Source of the DNA: Allobosea sp. AAP35
Lineage (GTDB): Bacteria > Pseudomonadota > Alphaproteobacteria > Rhizobiales > Beijerinckiaceae
Length of the DNA stretch: 64,000 bases
Assembly: GCF_001295925.1 (NCBI RefSeq)
Contig: NZ_LJHQ01000018.1
Location: forward strand, 175,297 to 239,296
Direction: 5' to 3'
Shown piece after piece: positions 42,373 through 51,745 of this stretch. A program made the position numbers and the translations under genes. The notes beneath the pieces were generated by a model. It did no database searches. It worked only from the letters and a program-made list of their open reading frames with translations, and was not told the DNA's origin. Numbering within the stretch: the first letter of the stretch is position 1; the number at the start of each line of letters is the position of its first letter.

Positions 42373-43221
42373 TCACGACAGCCACCGCTTGCGGCGCTTG
42401 TAGCTCTTCACCTCGCGGAAGGATTTCTTGTCGCCCTCGGAGACGCCGAGATAGAACTCCTTCACATCCTCGTTCTCGCGCAGCATCGAAGCCTCGCCAT
42501 CCATGACGATGCGGCCGGTTTCCATGATGTAGCCATAGGTCGCGTAGCGCAGCGCCATGTTGGTGTTCTGCTCGGCGACGAGGAAGGACACGTCCTCCTC
42601 GGCATTGAGCCGGCGCACGATCTCGAAGATCTCCTCGACGATCTGCGGCGCCAGCCCCATCGAGGGCTCGTCGAGCAGGATCATCTTGGGCTTCGACATG
42701 AGCGCGCGCCCGACCGCGCACATCTGCTGCTCGCCGCCCGAGGTGTAGCCGGCCTGCGAGTTGCGGCGCTGCTTCAGCCGCGGGAACAGCTCATACATCT
42801 TTTCAAGATCGCGCTTGATCGCGGCATTGCCGTCGCGGCGGGTGAAGGCGCCGGTGAGCAGGTTCTCCTCGATCGAGAGATGGCCGAAGCAGTGCCGGCC
42901 CTCCATCACCTGGATGCAGCCGCGCCGGACCAGTTCGTTGGGCGACATGCGGTCGACCCGCTCACCCTCGAACACGATCGAGCCCTTGGTCACCTCGCCG
43001 CGCTCGGCCTTGAGCAGGTTGGAGATCGCCTTCAGCGTCGTCGTCTTGCCGGCCCCATTGGCACCCAGGATCGCGACGATGCCCTTGCGCGGGACATGCA
43101 GCGACACGCCCTTCAGCACGAGGATGACGTGATCGTAGATCACCTCGATGTTGTTCAGCGACAGGATGTTGTCGGTGGTGGGGGTGGTGACGGTCGGCAG
43201 GTCGAGCGTGGCGGTGGACAT
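42373..43221 (-). CDS. livF: Branched-chain-type ABC transporter ATPase LivF
   Basis: One of two ATPases of the importer. The 282-residue product has Walker A GANGAGKTTTL, a signature YTSGGEQQM, Walker B MILLDEPSMGLAP and the LivF-type segment LVAEQNTNMALRYATYGYIME. An extra basic tail (SYKRRKRWLS) extends past the usual end. In this family the last gene of the operon often encodes LivF. Here it follows the binding-protein gene and precedes the CoA ligase. Confidence 0.92.
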   Translation of the reverse strand: MSTATLDLPTVTTPTTDNILSLNNIEVIYDHVILVLKGVSLHVPRKGIVAILGANGAGKTTTLKAISNLLKAERGEVTKGSIVFEGERVDRMSPNELVRRGCIQVMEGRHCFGHLSIEENLLTGAFTRRDGNAAIKRDLEKMYELFPRLKQRRNSQAGYTSGGEQQMCAVGRALMSKPKMILLDEPSMGLAPQIVEEIFEIVRRLNAEEDVSFLVAEQNTNMALRYATYGYIMETGRIVMDGEASMLRENEDVKEFYLGVSEGDKKSFREVKSYKRRKRWLS

Positions 43222-43268
43222 GGCGGTCTCCCGGCGGCTGCCAGCATGCTGGCTTGGACAAAGCGCGA

Positions 43269-43367
43269 CGTCATCCCGGGCTTGCCCCGGGATCCATCAT
43301 AGGGCGCTGTCGAGCCCGACGATGGATTCCGGAGCGGCGCGGCTTCCGCCGCTTGTCCAGGATGACG
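43269..43367. repeat. Palindromic intergenic repeat
   Basis: 99 bases from CGTCATCCCGGG to AGGATGACG. The left arm forms CCCGGG-CTTG-CCCCGGG hairpins and the right half carries GATGGATTCCGG and GGCGCGGC-TTCC-GCCGC, another hairpin. It is 3' of the substrate-binding-protein gene (stop at 43410) and 5' of livF, on the transcribed strand. Confidence 0.85.
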
Positions 43368-43409
43368 GCGAGGGTGCGACGGCCGGATCTCTCCGGCTGC
43401 CGCTTCAGC

Positions 43410-44741
43410 TCACGACGACTTCTCGCAGGGCTCCGTCCGCTTGGGCCAATTGCCGGCCTTGTCGGTGTAGTCCTTGGCGTTGGCCTCGATCAGCGGCCGG
43501 ACCTCGTCCTTGAGCGGCTCCAGCCAATCGCCCTTCTTGGTCCATTTGGTGCCGTCCCACTCCGCGACATAGGCCTTGCTGTGTCCGGAATGGTCGGTGC
43601 AGGAGATCGTGGTCGGCGTGGCGAACCCTTCCATGCCGATCTCCTTCAGCCGCGCCTCGGTGATGTTGAGGCTTTCCAGACCGCGGCGCATGTCCTCGGA
43701 AGTGATCACCTTCTTGCCCGTCAGCTTCTGCGCGTTGCGCATCGCCTCGACCACGAGCATCGAGTTGTAGACGCCGCGGTTGTAGAGGTTCTCGCCGACC
43801 TTCTCCTTCGGCGCGAAGCTCTTGCCCTTCTCGATCACATATTTCTGGATGTCCTGGATGACCGGGAAATTGGTGCCCGCCGCATTCAGGTTGAGCGACT
43901 TGTAGCCCTTTGCCTCGGGCCCGCCAGCGCGCGCATCATCGTCACCGCCGGCCCACCAGACGCCGACCAGCTTGTTGATCGGGAAGTTGTTCTTGATCGC
44001 CTCCTTCACCGCGGTCGGGTTCATCGCGCCCCAGCCCTGGTTGTAGAGATAGTCTGGCCGGTCGCGGCGGATGCCGAGCCAAAGCGAACCCTGATTTTGC
44101 ATGTCGGCGGCGGCGACAGGGTAGAGCTTGACCTCGAAGCCGTATTTCTTGGCGAGGTTCTCGAGCACCGGGATCGGCTCCTTGCCAAAGGGCGCATCGA
44201 GATGGATCAGCCCGAGCTTCTTGCCCTTGAGCTTGTCCATGCCGCCGAGTTCGGCCGCCATGTGGCGCACCATCAGCGAAGCGCCGTCCCAATAGGTGAA
44301 GGGCGGAATGAAGACCCAGGGGAAGTTGGTGCCGTCGGCCGAGGCCGAGAGGCCATAGGCCATCGACAGGATCGGGATCTTGTCGATATGGGCGCGGGGG
44401 ATCGCGGCCAGCGTCGCGCCCGTCGACCAGGGCGAATAGACGATGGTGTTCTTGCCCTTCGCCTGCTCGTAGCACTCGATCGACTTCTTGGTGTCGTAGC
44501 CGGTCTCGCATTCCTCGTAGACGATCTTGACGCCGTTCACGCCACCGTCGCGCTCGTTGATCATGGTGATGTAGTCGCGCATGCCGTCGCCGATCGGGAT
44601 GCCCGATCCGGCGAAGGGGCCGGTGCGATAGGCGTTGTTGGCGAAATAGACTGAGTCTTGCGCCAGGGCGGGAGCGGCGACGCTACCGGCGGCAATGAGC
44701 GCCCCGAGTGCCGCGCCCTTCATCAGATGCTGTGTCTTCAT
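43410..44741 (-). CDS. Periplasmic substrate-binding protein of LivK/Peripla_BP_6 type
   Basis: Captures the imported substrate in the periplasm. The 443-residue product has a signal peptide (KGAALGALIAAGSVAAPALAQ), then the type I periplasmic fold: SGIPIGDGMRDYITMINERDGG, VNGVKIVYEECETGYD, GKKLGLIHLDAPFGKEPI, PDYLYNQGWGAMNP and the C-terminal hinge. At 443 residues it is longer than LivJ/LivK of E. coli (about 365), which is typical of binding proteins for aromatic or larger organic acids. A GGAGG ribosome site precedes the ATG. Ligand not known. Confidence 0.9.
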   Translation of the reverse strand: MKTQHLMKGAALGALIAAGSVAAPALAQDSVYFANNAYRTGPFAGSGIPIGDGMRDYITMINERDGGVNGVKIVYEECETGYDTKKSIECYEQAKGKNTIVYSPWSTGATLAAIPRAHIDKIPILSMAYGLSASADGTNFPWVFIPPFTYWDGASLMVRHMAAELGGMDKLKGKKLGLIHLDAPFGKEPIPVLENLAKKYGFEVKLYPVAAADMQNQGSLWLGIRRDRPDYLYNQGWGAMNPTAVKEAIKNNFPINKLVGVWWAGGDDDARAGGPEAKGYKSLNLNAAGTNFPVIQDIQKYVIEKGKSFAPKEKVGENLYNRGVYNSMLVVEAMRNAQKLTGKKVITSEDMRRGLESLNITEARLKEIGMEGFATPTTISCTDHSGHSKAYVAEWDGTKWTKKGDWLEPLKDEVRPLIEANAKDYTDKAGNWPKRTEPCEKSS

Positions 44742-44853
44742 CGGTGTCCTCCGTTCGTTTCCCTCCGGCCGTGGCGTCGAGGCCCGGCCGGTCTGCTTGT
44801 CGTCCGCGTCCTTGAAGGCCGACGCGGATCGTCGTCTCGGTCGTGCCCCGCTC

Positions 44854-45933
44854 TCAGTAGGGGAATGGCCAGGTCCGCAACTTCTGTTTCCCGATCTGCC
44901 AAAGACGCGCCAGGCCATGTGGCTCGACGATCAGGAAGAAGATAATCAGCCCGCCGATCAGCATGAAAGTGACATGTTCGGCGGTGGCGCCCGCCATCGG
45001 CACGCCCAGCGCCGGCAGGCCGAATTTCATCGCAGTAGGCAGGATCGAGAGGAAGGCCGCCCCGAAGAACGAGCCGATCAGCGACCCCAGGCCTCCGATG
45101 ATGACCATGAACAGGATGTTGAAGGAGAGGCGGATCGAGAACGCATCGGCCGCTTCGCCGCCACCATACCAGAGGAAAATCATCATCGCTCCGGCGACGC
45201 CGGCATAGAAGGACGACACCGCGAAGGCGAGCAGCTTGGCGTTGAGCAGCTTGATGCCCATCAGCTCGGCGGCGATATCCATGTCGCGCACCGCCATCCA
45301 GGAGCGGCCGATCTTGCCGTGGACGAGGTTCGAGGCAAACCAGGTCAGGACCACCACCAACCCCAAACAGACGTAGTAGCGCGTCTCAGGCGTCGCCGAG
45401 GCGCCGGTGATGGGGATGCCGAAGAGCAGGCGCTGCGGCACCTCGATCGCGCCCGAGGCGTTGTAGTTGTAGAGCCAGGGCACGCGCACGAAGGCCCATT
45501 GCAGGAAGAACTGCGCGGCCAGCGTCGCCACCGCGAGATAGAAGCCCTTGATCCGCAGCGAAGGCAGGCCGAAGAGCACGCCGATCGCCGCCGAGAAGAA
45601 CCCCGACGCCAGGATCAGCACGATGATGTTCACATCGGGGAACACCGTCGTCAGCTTGTAGCAGGCATAGGCGCCGACCCCCATGAAGGCCGCGGTGCCC
45701 AGCGAGATCAGCCCGGTATAGCCGGTGAGGATGTTGAGCCCGATCGCCGCCATCGAGAAGACGAGGAAGGGGATCATCACCGAGGTGATGAAGAAGTCGT
45801 TGCCGAGCAGCGGGATGCCGATGAAGGCGATGCCCAGGATGATCGCCAGCCCGATCCGGTCCTGCCGGATCGGGAACACGGCCATGTCGGCGGCGTAGGT
45901 GGATTTGAACTGGCCGGCCTCGCGATAGAACAT
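44854..45933 (-). CDS. livM: Branched-chain-type ABC transporter permease LivM
   Basis: Second permease of the importer. The 359-residue membrane protein has about ten hydrophobic segments and LivM marks: NILTGYTGLISLGTAAFMGVGAY, SLRIKGFYLAVATLAAQFF and the cytoplasmic coupling loop GRSWMAVRDMDIAAELMGIK. Ten bases separate it from livH. The binding-protein gene follows after 112 bases in which I see no repeat element. Confidence 0.94.
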   Translation of the reverse strand: MFYREAGQFKSTYAADMAVFPIRQDRIGLAIILGIAFIGIPLLGNDFFITSVMIPFLVFSMAAIGLNILTGYTGLISLGTAAFMGVGAYACYKLTTVFPDVNIIVLILASGFFSAAIGVLFGLPSLRIKGFYLAVATLAAQFFLQWAFVRVPWLYNYNASGAIEVPQRLLFGIPITGASATPETRYYVCLGLVVVLTWFASNLVHGKIGRSWMAVRDMDIAAELMGIKLLNAKLLAFAVSSFYAGVAGAMMIFLWYGGGEAADAFSIRLSFNILFMVIIGGLGSLIGSFFGAAFLSILPTAMKFGLPALGVPMAGATAEHVTFMLIGGLIIFFLIVEPHGLARLWQIGKQKLRTWPFPY

Positions 45934-45943
45934 GCTCTGGCCC

Positions 45944-47017
45944 TCAAATCCGCTCGATGATCTTGTCGCCGAACAGGCCCTGCGGCCGGAACAGCAGGAA
46001 GCCCAGCGCGATGAAATAGGCCAGCCAACTCTCGATGCCGCCTCCGATCAGCGGGCCCCAGTAGAACTCGCCCATCTTCTCGCCGATGCCGATGATCAGC
46101 CCGCCGATGATCGCGCCCGGGATCGAGGTGAAGCCGCCCAGGATCAGAACGGGAAGCGCCTTCAGCGCCACGATCTCCAGCGCGAAGGAGACGTCGGATC
46201 GCGCGCCCCACATGATGCCGGTGATCAGCGCGACGATGCCGGCGGTGAACCAGACGATGACCCAGATCTGGTTGAGCGAGATGCCGACCGAGAGCGCCGC
46301 CTTGTGGCTGTCGGCGACCGCACGCAAGGCCCGCCCGATCCGGGTGTACTGGAAGAAGGCAGCCAGCGCCGCGATCATCACCGAGGCGATGATGGCGGCG
46401 GCGATGTCGATCTTCTGCAGCGTCACCAGCCCGCCGAGGATCTTCAGGTCGATGGCGCCCTTGGGCAGATAGAGCTGCTCGGCGATCATCTGCTTGGGGT
46501 TGCCGCCGAAGACGGATTCGCCGAGCCCGATCAGGAAATAGGTGATCCCGAAGGTCGCCATGAACAGGATGATGTCGGGCTGATTGACCAGGGGCCGCAG
46601 CACCACCCGCTCGATCGTCACCGCCAGCAGGAACATGACGCCGAGCGTCAGGATCACCGCCAGGAAGGCCGGCACGCCCATTTCGTAAAGGCCGACCAGC
46701 GTCAGCGCCGAGAACACCACCATGATGCCCTGCGCGAAGTTGAACACGCCCGACGCCTTGAAGATCAGCACGAAGCCCAGCGCGATCAGCGCGTAGAGCA
46801 CGCCGGTGACGAGCCCCTCCCAGATCGTCTGTACCAGAAGATCGGGCGCGGCCGCCATCTGGTCGAAGGGGTCGATGAAGATCTTGTAGAGCGTGCCGGA
46901 GGAATCGAGCCGGGCGCCGATCAGCGCGGCGGCGACAATGCCGGCGAGGATCAGCCCGGCCTTGACCCAGCCATTGGCCAGGAGGTTCGGCGCGGGCCGT
47001 GCGGCGACGTCGCTCAT
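45944..47017 (-). CDS. livH: Branched-chain-type ABC transporter permease LivH
   Basis: First permease of the importer, 357 residues. Conserved pieces include LVTGVLYALIALGFVLIFKASGVFNFAQG, the coupling loop TRIGRALRAVADSHKAALSVGI, and GGFTSIPGAIIGGLIIGIGE. About nine membrane segments. N-terminal 60 residues add an extra segment (AGLILAGIVAAALIGARLD) that E. coli LivH lacks. Confidence 0.94.
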   Translation of the reverse strand: MSDVAARPAPNLLANGWVKAGLILAGIVAAALIGARLDSSGTLYKIFIDPFDQMAAAPDLLVQTIWEGLVTGVLYALIALGFVLIFKASGVFNFAQGIMVVFSALTLVGLYEMGVPAFLAVILTLGVMFLLAVTIERVVLRPLVNQPDIILFMATFGITYFLIGLGESVFGGNPKQMIAEQLYLPKGAIDLKILGGLVTLQKIDIAAAIIASVMIAALAAFFQYTRIGRALRAVADSHKAALSVGISLNQIWVIVWFTAGIVALITGIMWGARSDVSFALEIVALKALPVLILGGFTSIPGAIIGGLIIGIGEKMGEFYWGPLIGGGIESWLAYFIALGFLLFRPQGLFGDKIIERI

Positions 47018-47050
47018 GGCTGTTGATCCTGACGGCTGTTCAAATCCTCA

Positions 47051-47159
47051 GCGTCATTCCGGACAAGCGGCGTAGCCGCGCCGATCCGGAATCCATCGAA
47101 GGGCGCCAGCGCTCTAGGATGGATTCCGGGTCTCCGCTTCGCTGCGCCCGGAATGACGG
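47051..47159. repeat. Palindromic intergenic repeat, inverted copy
   Basis: About 108 bases from GCGTCATTCCGG to CCGGAATGACGGC. Read on the minus strand it has the same order of arms as the copy at 43269: GGGCGCAGCGAAGCGGAGAC, then GGAATCCATC, later GATGGATTCCGGATCGG and a GGCGCGGC...GCCGC hairpin. It lies 3' of livG (stop at 47199) and 5' of livH. Confidence 0.85.
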
Positions 47160-47198
47160 CGCGCATTTGCAAGGAACGAGGGAACGGGACGTTCGCCA

Positions 47199-48010
<812 letters not shown>

Positions 48011-48014
<4 letters not shown>

Positions 48015-49999
48015 GCCGCAACCCTCGCTGGAATCGGTCGCTCGGGCGCGGTCACGGGGTAGGTCTTGACGTCACGGACCTTGACGCGGGCCGAGATCAC
48101 GCCCTTGCGGCCATCCTCGAAGGTCACCTCGGTCGAGATGTCGGCAGCCTGCGAGCCGTCATAGAGCGCATTGACCAGCGGCGCGTAACGCTCGGCGATG
48201 AAGCCGCGCCGGACCTTCTGGGTCCGCGTCAGCTCACCATCATCGGCGTCGAGCTCCTTGTGCAGGATCAGGAAGCGCCTGATCTGCGCCCCGCCCATCA
48301 GCGGCTCGGCTGCCAGCGAGCGGTTCACCTCATCCACATGCTGGGCGATCATGTCGTAGACCAGATCGTGCCCGGCCAACTCCTGGTAGGAGGCGTAGAC
48401 GACGTTGTTGCGCTCGGCCCAGTTGCCGACCGCCGTCAGGTCGATGTTCACCGCAACCGTCGCGAAATCGCGGCCCTGGCCGAAGGCGACGACCTCCTTG
48501 ATGTTGGGATAGAATTTCAGCTTGTTCTCGATGTATTTCGGCGGGAACAGATCGCCGCTGTTGAGTTTGCCGACATCCTTGGCGCGGTCGATGATCTTGA
48601 GGTGGCCCTCATCGTCGAAGAAGCCGGCATCGCCGGAGCGGACATAGCCATCGGCGGTCATCGTCTCGGCGGTCTTCTCGGGGTCCTTGTAGTAGCCGCC
48701 GAAGATCGAGGGCGAGCGGTAGAGCACCTCGCCATTGTCGTCGATTCGGATCTCGACCAGCGGCGCCGGACGCCCCACCGTGTCGGCCCGGATCTCGCCA
48801 TTGGGCTGCATGGTGATGTAGACGCCCGCTTCCGTCTGCCCGTAGAGCTGCTTCAGGTTGACGCCGATCGAGCGGTAGAACTTGAACAATTCGGGGCCGA
48901 TCGCCTCGCCGGCGGTGTAGCCGACCTTGATCCGCGTCAGGCCGAAACGGTTGCGCAGCGGCGCATAGACCAGGATGTCGCCGAGCCCGTAGAGCAGCCT
49001 TGCCCCCAGCGGCACGCTCTCCCCGTTCAGGATCTTCTCGCCATGCTCCTTCGCCACGCCGAGGAAATAGTGGAACATCCGGCGCTTCAGCGCGCCGGCA
49101 TCCTCCATCCGCACCATGGTCAGCGTCAGCATGGTCTCGAAGACACGCGGCGGCGCGAACGCATAGGTGGTGCCGACCTCGCGCCGGTCGTCGATCACCG
49201 TCTCGGGCCCTTCCGGGCAGTTGACGCAGAAACCCGCGACGATCGCCTGCGCATAGGAGAAGACATGGTCGCCGACCCAGGCGATCGGCAGATAGGCGAT
49301 GATCTCGTCGCTTTCGGTCAAGCCATCGAACTGGCAGCCGATCTCGGCGGCGGTGATGACATTGGTGTGGCTGAGCATGACGCCCTTGGGCCGCCCCGTC
49401 GTGCCCGAGGTGTAGAGGATGATGCCGAGATCGGAGCCCTGGCCAGCGAGCATCTCGCGTTCCAGATCCGGCGCGGCGTCCGCGTTGGCGACGAGGTCCT
49501 TGCGGCCTGACGCAATGACATCGTCGATCGGGTGCAGCGTGCCGTGATCGTAGTCGCGCAGGCCACGCGGCTCGTCATAGAGCATGTGCCTGAGCTTCGG
49601 CAGCCGCTCCGCGATCGAGAGGATCTTGTCGACCTGCTCCTGGTCCTGGACCACGGCGAAGACCGCCTCGGCATGATCCAGAACATAGGCCATCTCGTCG
49701 GCGACGCTGTCGGCATAGACCGGCACCGGCACCGCGCCGAGCCATTGCGCCGCCGCCATCGCCCAGTAGAGCCGGGGGCGGTTGTAGCCGATGATCGCGA
49801 CCTTCTCGCCGCGCTTCAGCCCAAGAGTCTGCAGACCCCGTGCGAAGCCACGGACCTGCTCGGTCACTTCAGCCCAGTTCCAGGACTGCCAGATGCCGAG
49901 ATCCTTGTGGCGGAACGCGACGCGGGCGCCGCGCTCGCGCCCATTGCGCAGCAGCAATTTCGGAAAGGTATCCGCCTGGCCGGCGCTCGCGCTTGCCAT
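48011..49999 (-). CDS. AMP-forming long-chain-type acyl-CoA synthetase
   Basis: CoA ligase of the ANL superfamily, 662 residues, first gene of the transporter operon. It has the adenylation loop GIILYTSGTTGRPKGVMLSH, the A5 motif LKQLYGQTEAGVYITMQ, and the A7-A8 region DGYVRSGDAGFFDDEGHLKIIDRAKDVGKL. The split C-terminal part with PPKYIENKLKFYPNIKEVVAFG resembles the long-chain FadD/FadD15-like group. No signal peptide. Together with the PaaK-type ligase downstream it suggests the imported acid is trapped and activated as a CoA ester. Substrate chain length or ring cannot be read from sequence. Confidence 0.9.
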
Positions 50000-50183
50000 C
50001 GTCCGTCTCCACCCTGAGCAGCCGGCGTACATGGCACCGGCCTTCGTTGAGGCCGCTTTGGGCCTCGTTGGATGCAAGCCTCGCAGCGACGCATGCGCTT
50101 TGCAAGGGGAGGCTTGACAGACAGACGGCGATTTGGTCGCTATTGTCTTGCGGAGTTGTGTTCGCCCGGCACTGCGGCGAGCA

Positions 50184-50858
50184 TTATCCCTCGTAGCGCG
50201 CCAGCCGCTCGACATCCAGGATCGTCACGCTGCCATGGCCGATCTCGAGCAGCCCGAGATCAGCGAGCTTTTGCAGGCCCTGATTGGCGACCTGACGTGA
50301 CATGCCGGCGAGCAGGCCGAGTTCCTCCTGGCTGACCTCGAGCGTGCGGCCCTCATCGGGATAGAGCGTCGGGTTGAACAGCCAGGCGAGGCTGCGCGCC
50401 AGCCGCCCGGTCGAATCGAGCGTGCGCTCGGTTTCCGCCAGCGCGATGAACTGGGCCAGGCGCTCGTTGAACTGATGGACGAGAAAGCGGTTAAACGCAG
50501 CCGAATGCTCGAACAGCCACAGGAAGGTCGAGCGCCGCATCAGCACCAGCCGCGTCTCGCGCAGCGCCACCAACTCGTAGCGTCGCAATTCGCCCTTGAT
50601 GACGGTGCCTTCGCCGAACCAGGCGCCCGCCCTCATCCCGGCCAGCGTCGCGGGCTTGCCGGTTTTTGAGGTCGTCGACATCTTGACCAGCCCTTCGGCG
50701 ATGCCGGTCCAGGCCTCCATCCTGTCGCCGACATGGCAGATATGGGCACCCTTGCCATAGCTGCGAAACGAGATGCCGCGCCGCGCCTCCTCGAACTCCT
50801 CCTCGCGCAGGTCGCGCGACCAGGCGGCGATGCGCTTGAGGTCTTCGGGCGGGATCAC
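50184..50858 (-). CDS. Crp/Fnr family transcription regulator
   Basis: A 224-residue regulator with an N-terminal cyclic-nucleotide-binding-like beta roll (GISFRSYGKGAHICHVGDRMEAW...LAGMRAGAWFGEGTVI), a long dimer helix and a C-terminal winged helix (EVSQEELGLLAGMSRQVANQGLQKLADLGL). No Fnr cysteine cluster is present, and I did not check for cAMP ligand residues one by one. It starts with GTG 50858, with a GGAG site 12 bases upstream. It lies 184 bases before the acyl-CoA synthetase on the same strand and is a good candidate regulator of that operon. Confidence 0.88.
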   Translation of the reverse strand: MIPPEDLKRIAAWSRDLREEEFEEARRGISFRSYGKGAHICHVGDRMEAWTGIAEGLVKMSTTSKTGKPATLAGMRAGAWFGEGTVIKGELRRYELVALRETRLVLMRRSTFLWLFEHSAAFNRFLVHQFNERLAQFIALAETERTLDSTGRLARSLAWLFNPTLYPDEGRTLEVSQEELGLLAGMSRQVANQGLQKLADLGLLEIGHGSVTILDVERLARYEG

Positions 50859-51033
50859 GATCGATTCTGTCTCCGTCGTAAGCCACAGGGCTCGACACGG
50901 TCACTATGGTCCGGCTCCGCACGGAAACTCAAGATTGGGCGTAACCGGCCAATCGACCATCGCCGCGCCGTGATTCAGCCGCGTTTCTCGGCGATCCCGC
51001 TATGCGACAGCCGATCAGGTGCTTTATGCCGGA

Positions 51034-51048
51034 TTAACCGAGCGTTAA
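51034..51048. promoter_or_regulatory. CtrA-type box, exact TTAA-N7-TTAA
   Basis: TTAA at 51034-51037 and 51045-51048, spaced by seven bases, each half continued as TTAACC; the second half is the extended TTAACCAT. With the start of the DUF1007 gene at GTG 51090, the box sits 42 bases upstream, in the core promoter zone. The divergent Crp gene start is 176 bases to the left. Confidence 0.6.
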
Positions 51049-51089
51049 CCATGCTGAACCAGCTTCCGCTCATGCCGAGGACGTCGCCC

Positions 51090-51737
51090 GTGGCGAAACG
51101 CACTGCCCTTCGAACGCTGATGGCCTGCGCCGCGCTGACCAGCGTTGCGGGACCGGCGGCCGCACATCCTCATGTCTTCGTCACCGCGCGCGCCGAAATC
51201 CTGTATGCGCCCGACGGGGCGGTGCGGGCATTGAAGCATATCTGGAGCTTCGACGAGGCGTACTCCGCCTATATCACGCAAGGCCTCGACAAGAACGGCG
51301 ATGGCAGGTTGACGGCTGACGAACTGGCCGAACTCGCCAAGATCAATGTCGAATCCCTGCCCGATGTCGGCTTCTTCACCACGGCCAAGGCCAATGGCAA
51401 GCCGCAGGAATTCGGCACGCCGACGGAGGCTGGGCTTGTCTTCGAGAGCAAGATCCTGACCCTGACCTACTCCCTGCCCTTGAAGAGCCCGGCACCGGCC
51501 AACCGCTCCTTCGGCATCGAGATCGGCGACCCGACCTATTTCGTCGCCTTCACCATCGTCGATACGCCCGACGCCGTGATCACGCGAGGCGCGCCCCAGG
51601 GCTGCATCGTGCGCGTCGCCCGCCCGCCCAAGCTCGACCCGGCGGTCCAGCAGAAGCTGGCGCAGGAGGACATCACCGCCACGCCCGACACCAGCGGGCT
51701 GCAGGTGACGACCCGCGCGCTCGTCGCTTGCCCTTGA
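51090..51737 (+). CDS. DUF1007 family periplasmic protein
   Basis: Exported partner of NicO-type metal transporters; the family's exact task (perhaps metal binding) is unproven. I place the start at GTG 51090, not ATG 51051, because GAGGA lies 8 bases before it and the product then has a textbook signal peptide (KRTALRTLMACAALTSVAG, cut after PAAA). The mature protein would begin with HPHVFV, putting a histidine at its N-terminus. It also holds an EF-hand-like loop, DKNGDGRLTADEL, that could bind calcium. 215 residues before cleavage; the NicO gene follows 8 bases later. Confidence 0.85.
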   Translation: MAKRTALRTLMACAALTSVAGPAAAHPHVFVTARAEILYAPDGAVRALKHIWSFDEAYSAYITQGLDKNGDGRLTADELAELAKINVESLPDVGFFTTAKANGKPQEFGTPTEAGLVFESKILTLTYSLPLKSPAPANRSFGIEIGDPTYFVAFTIVDTPDAVITRGAPQGCIVRVARPPKLDPAVQQKLAQEDITATPDTSGLQVTTRALVACP

Positions 51738-51745
51738 GTTTGCGG

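Noticed and set aside
50114..50146. TTGACA with a TATTGT further on, a possible plus-strand promoter
   Set aside because: The spacer is 21 bases and the next plus-strand gene is almost 1 kb away, across the Crp gene on the opposite strand.
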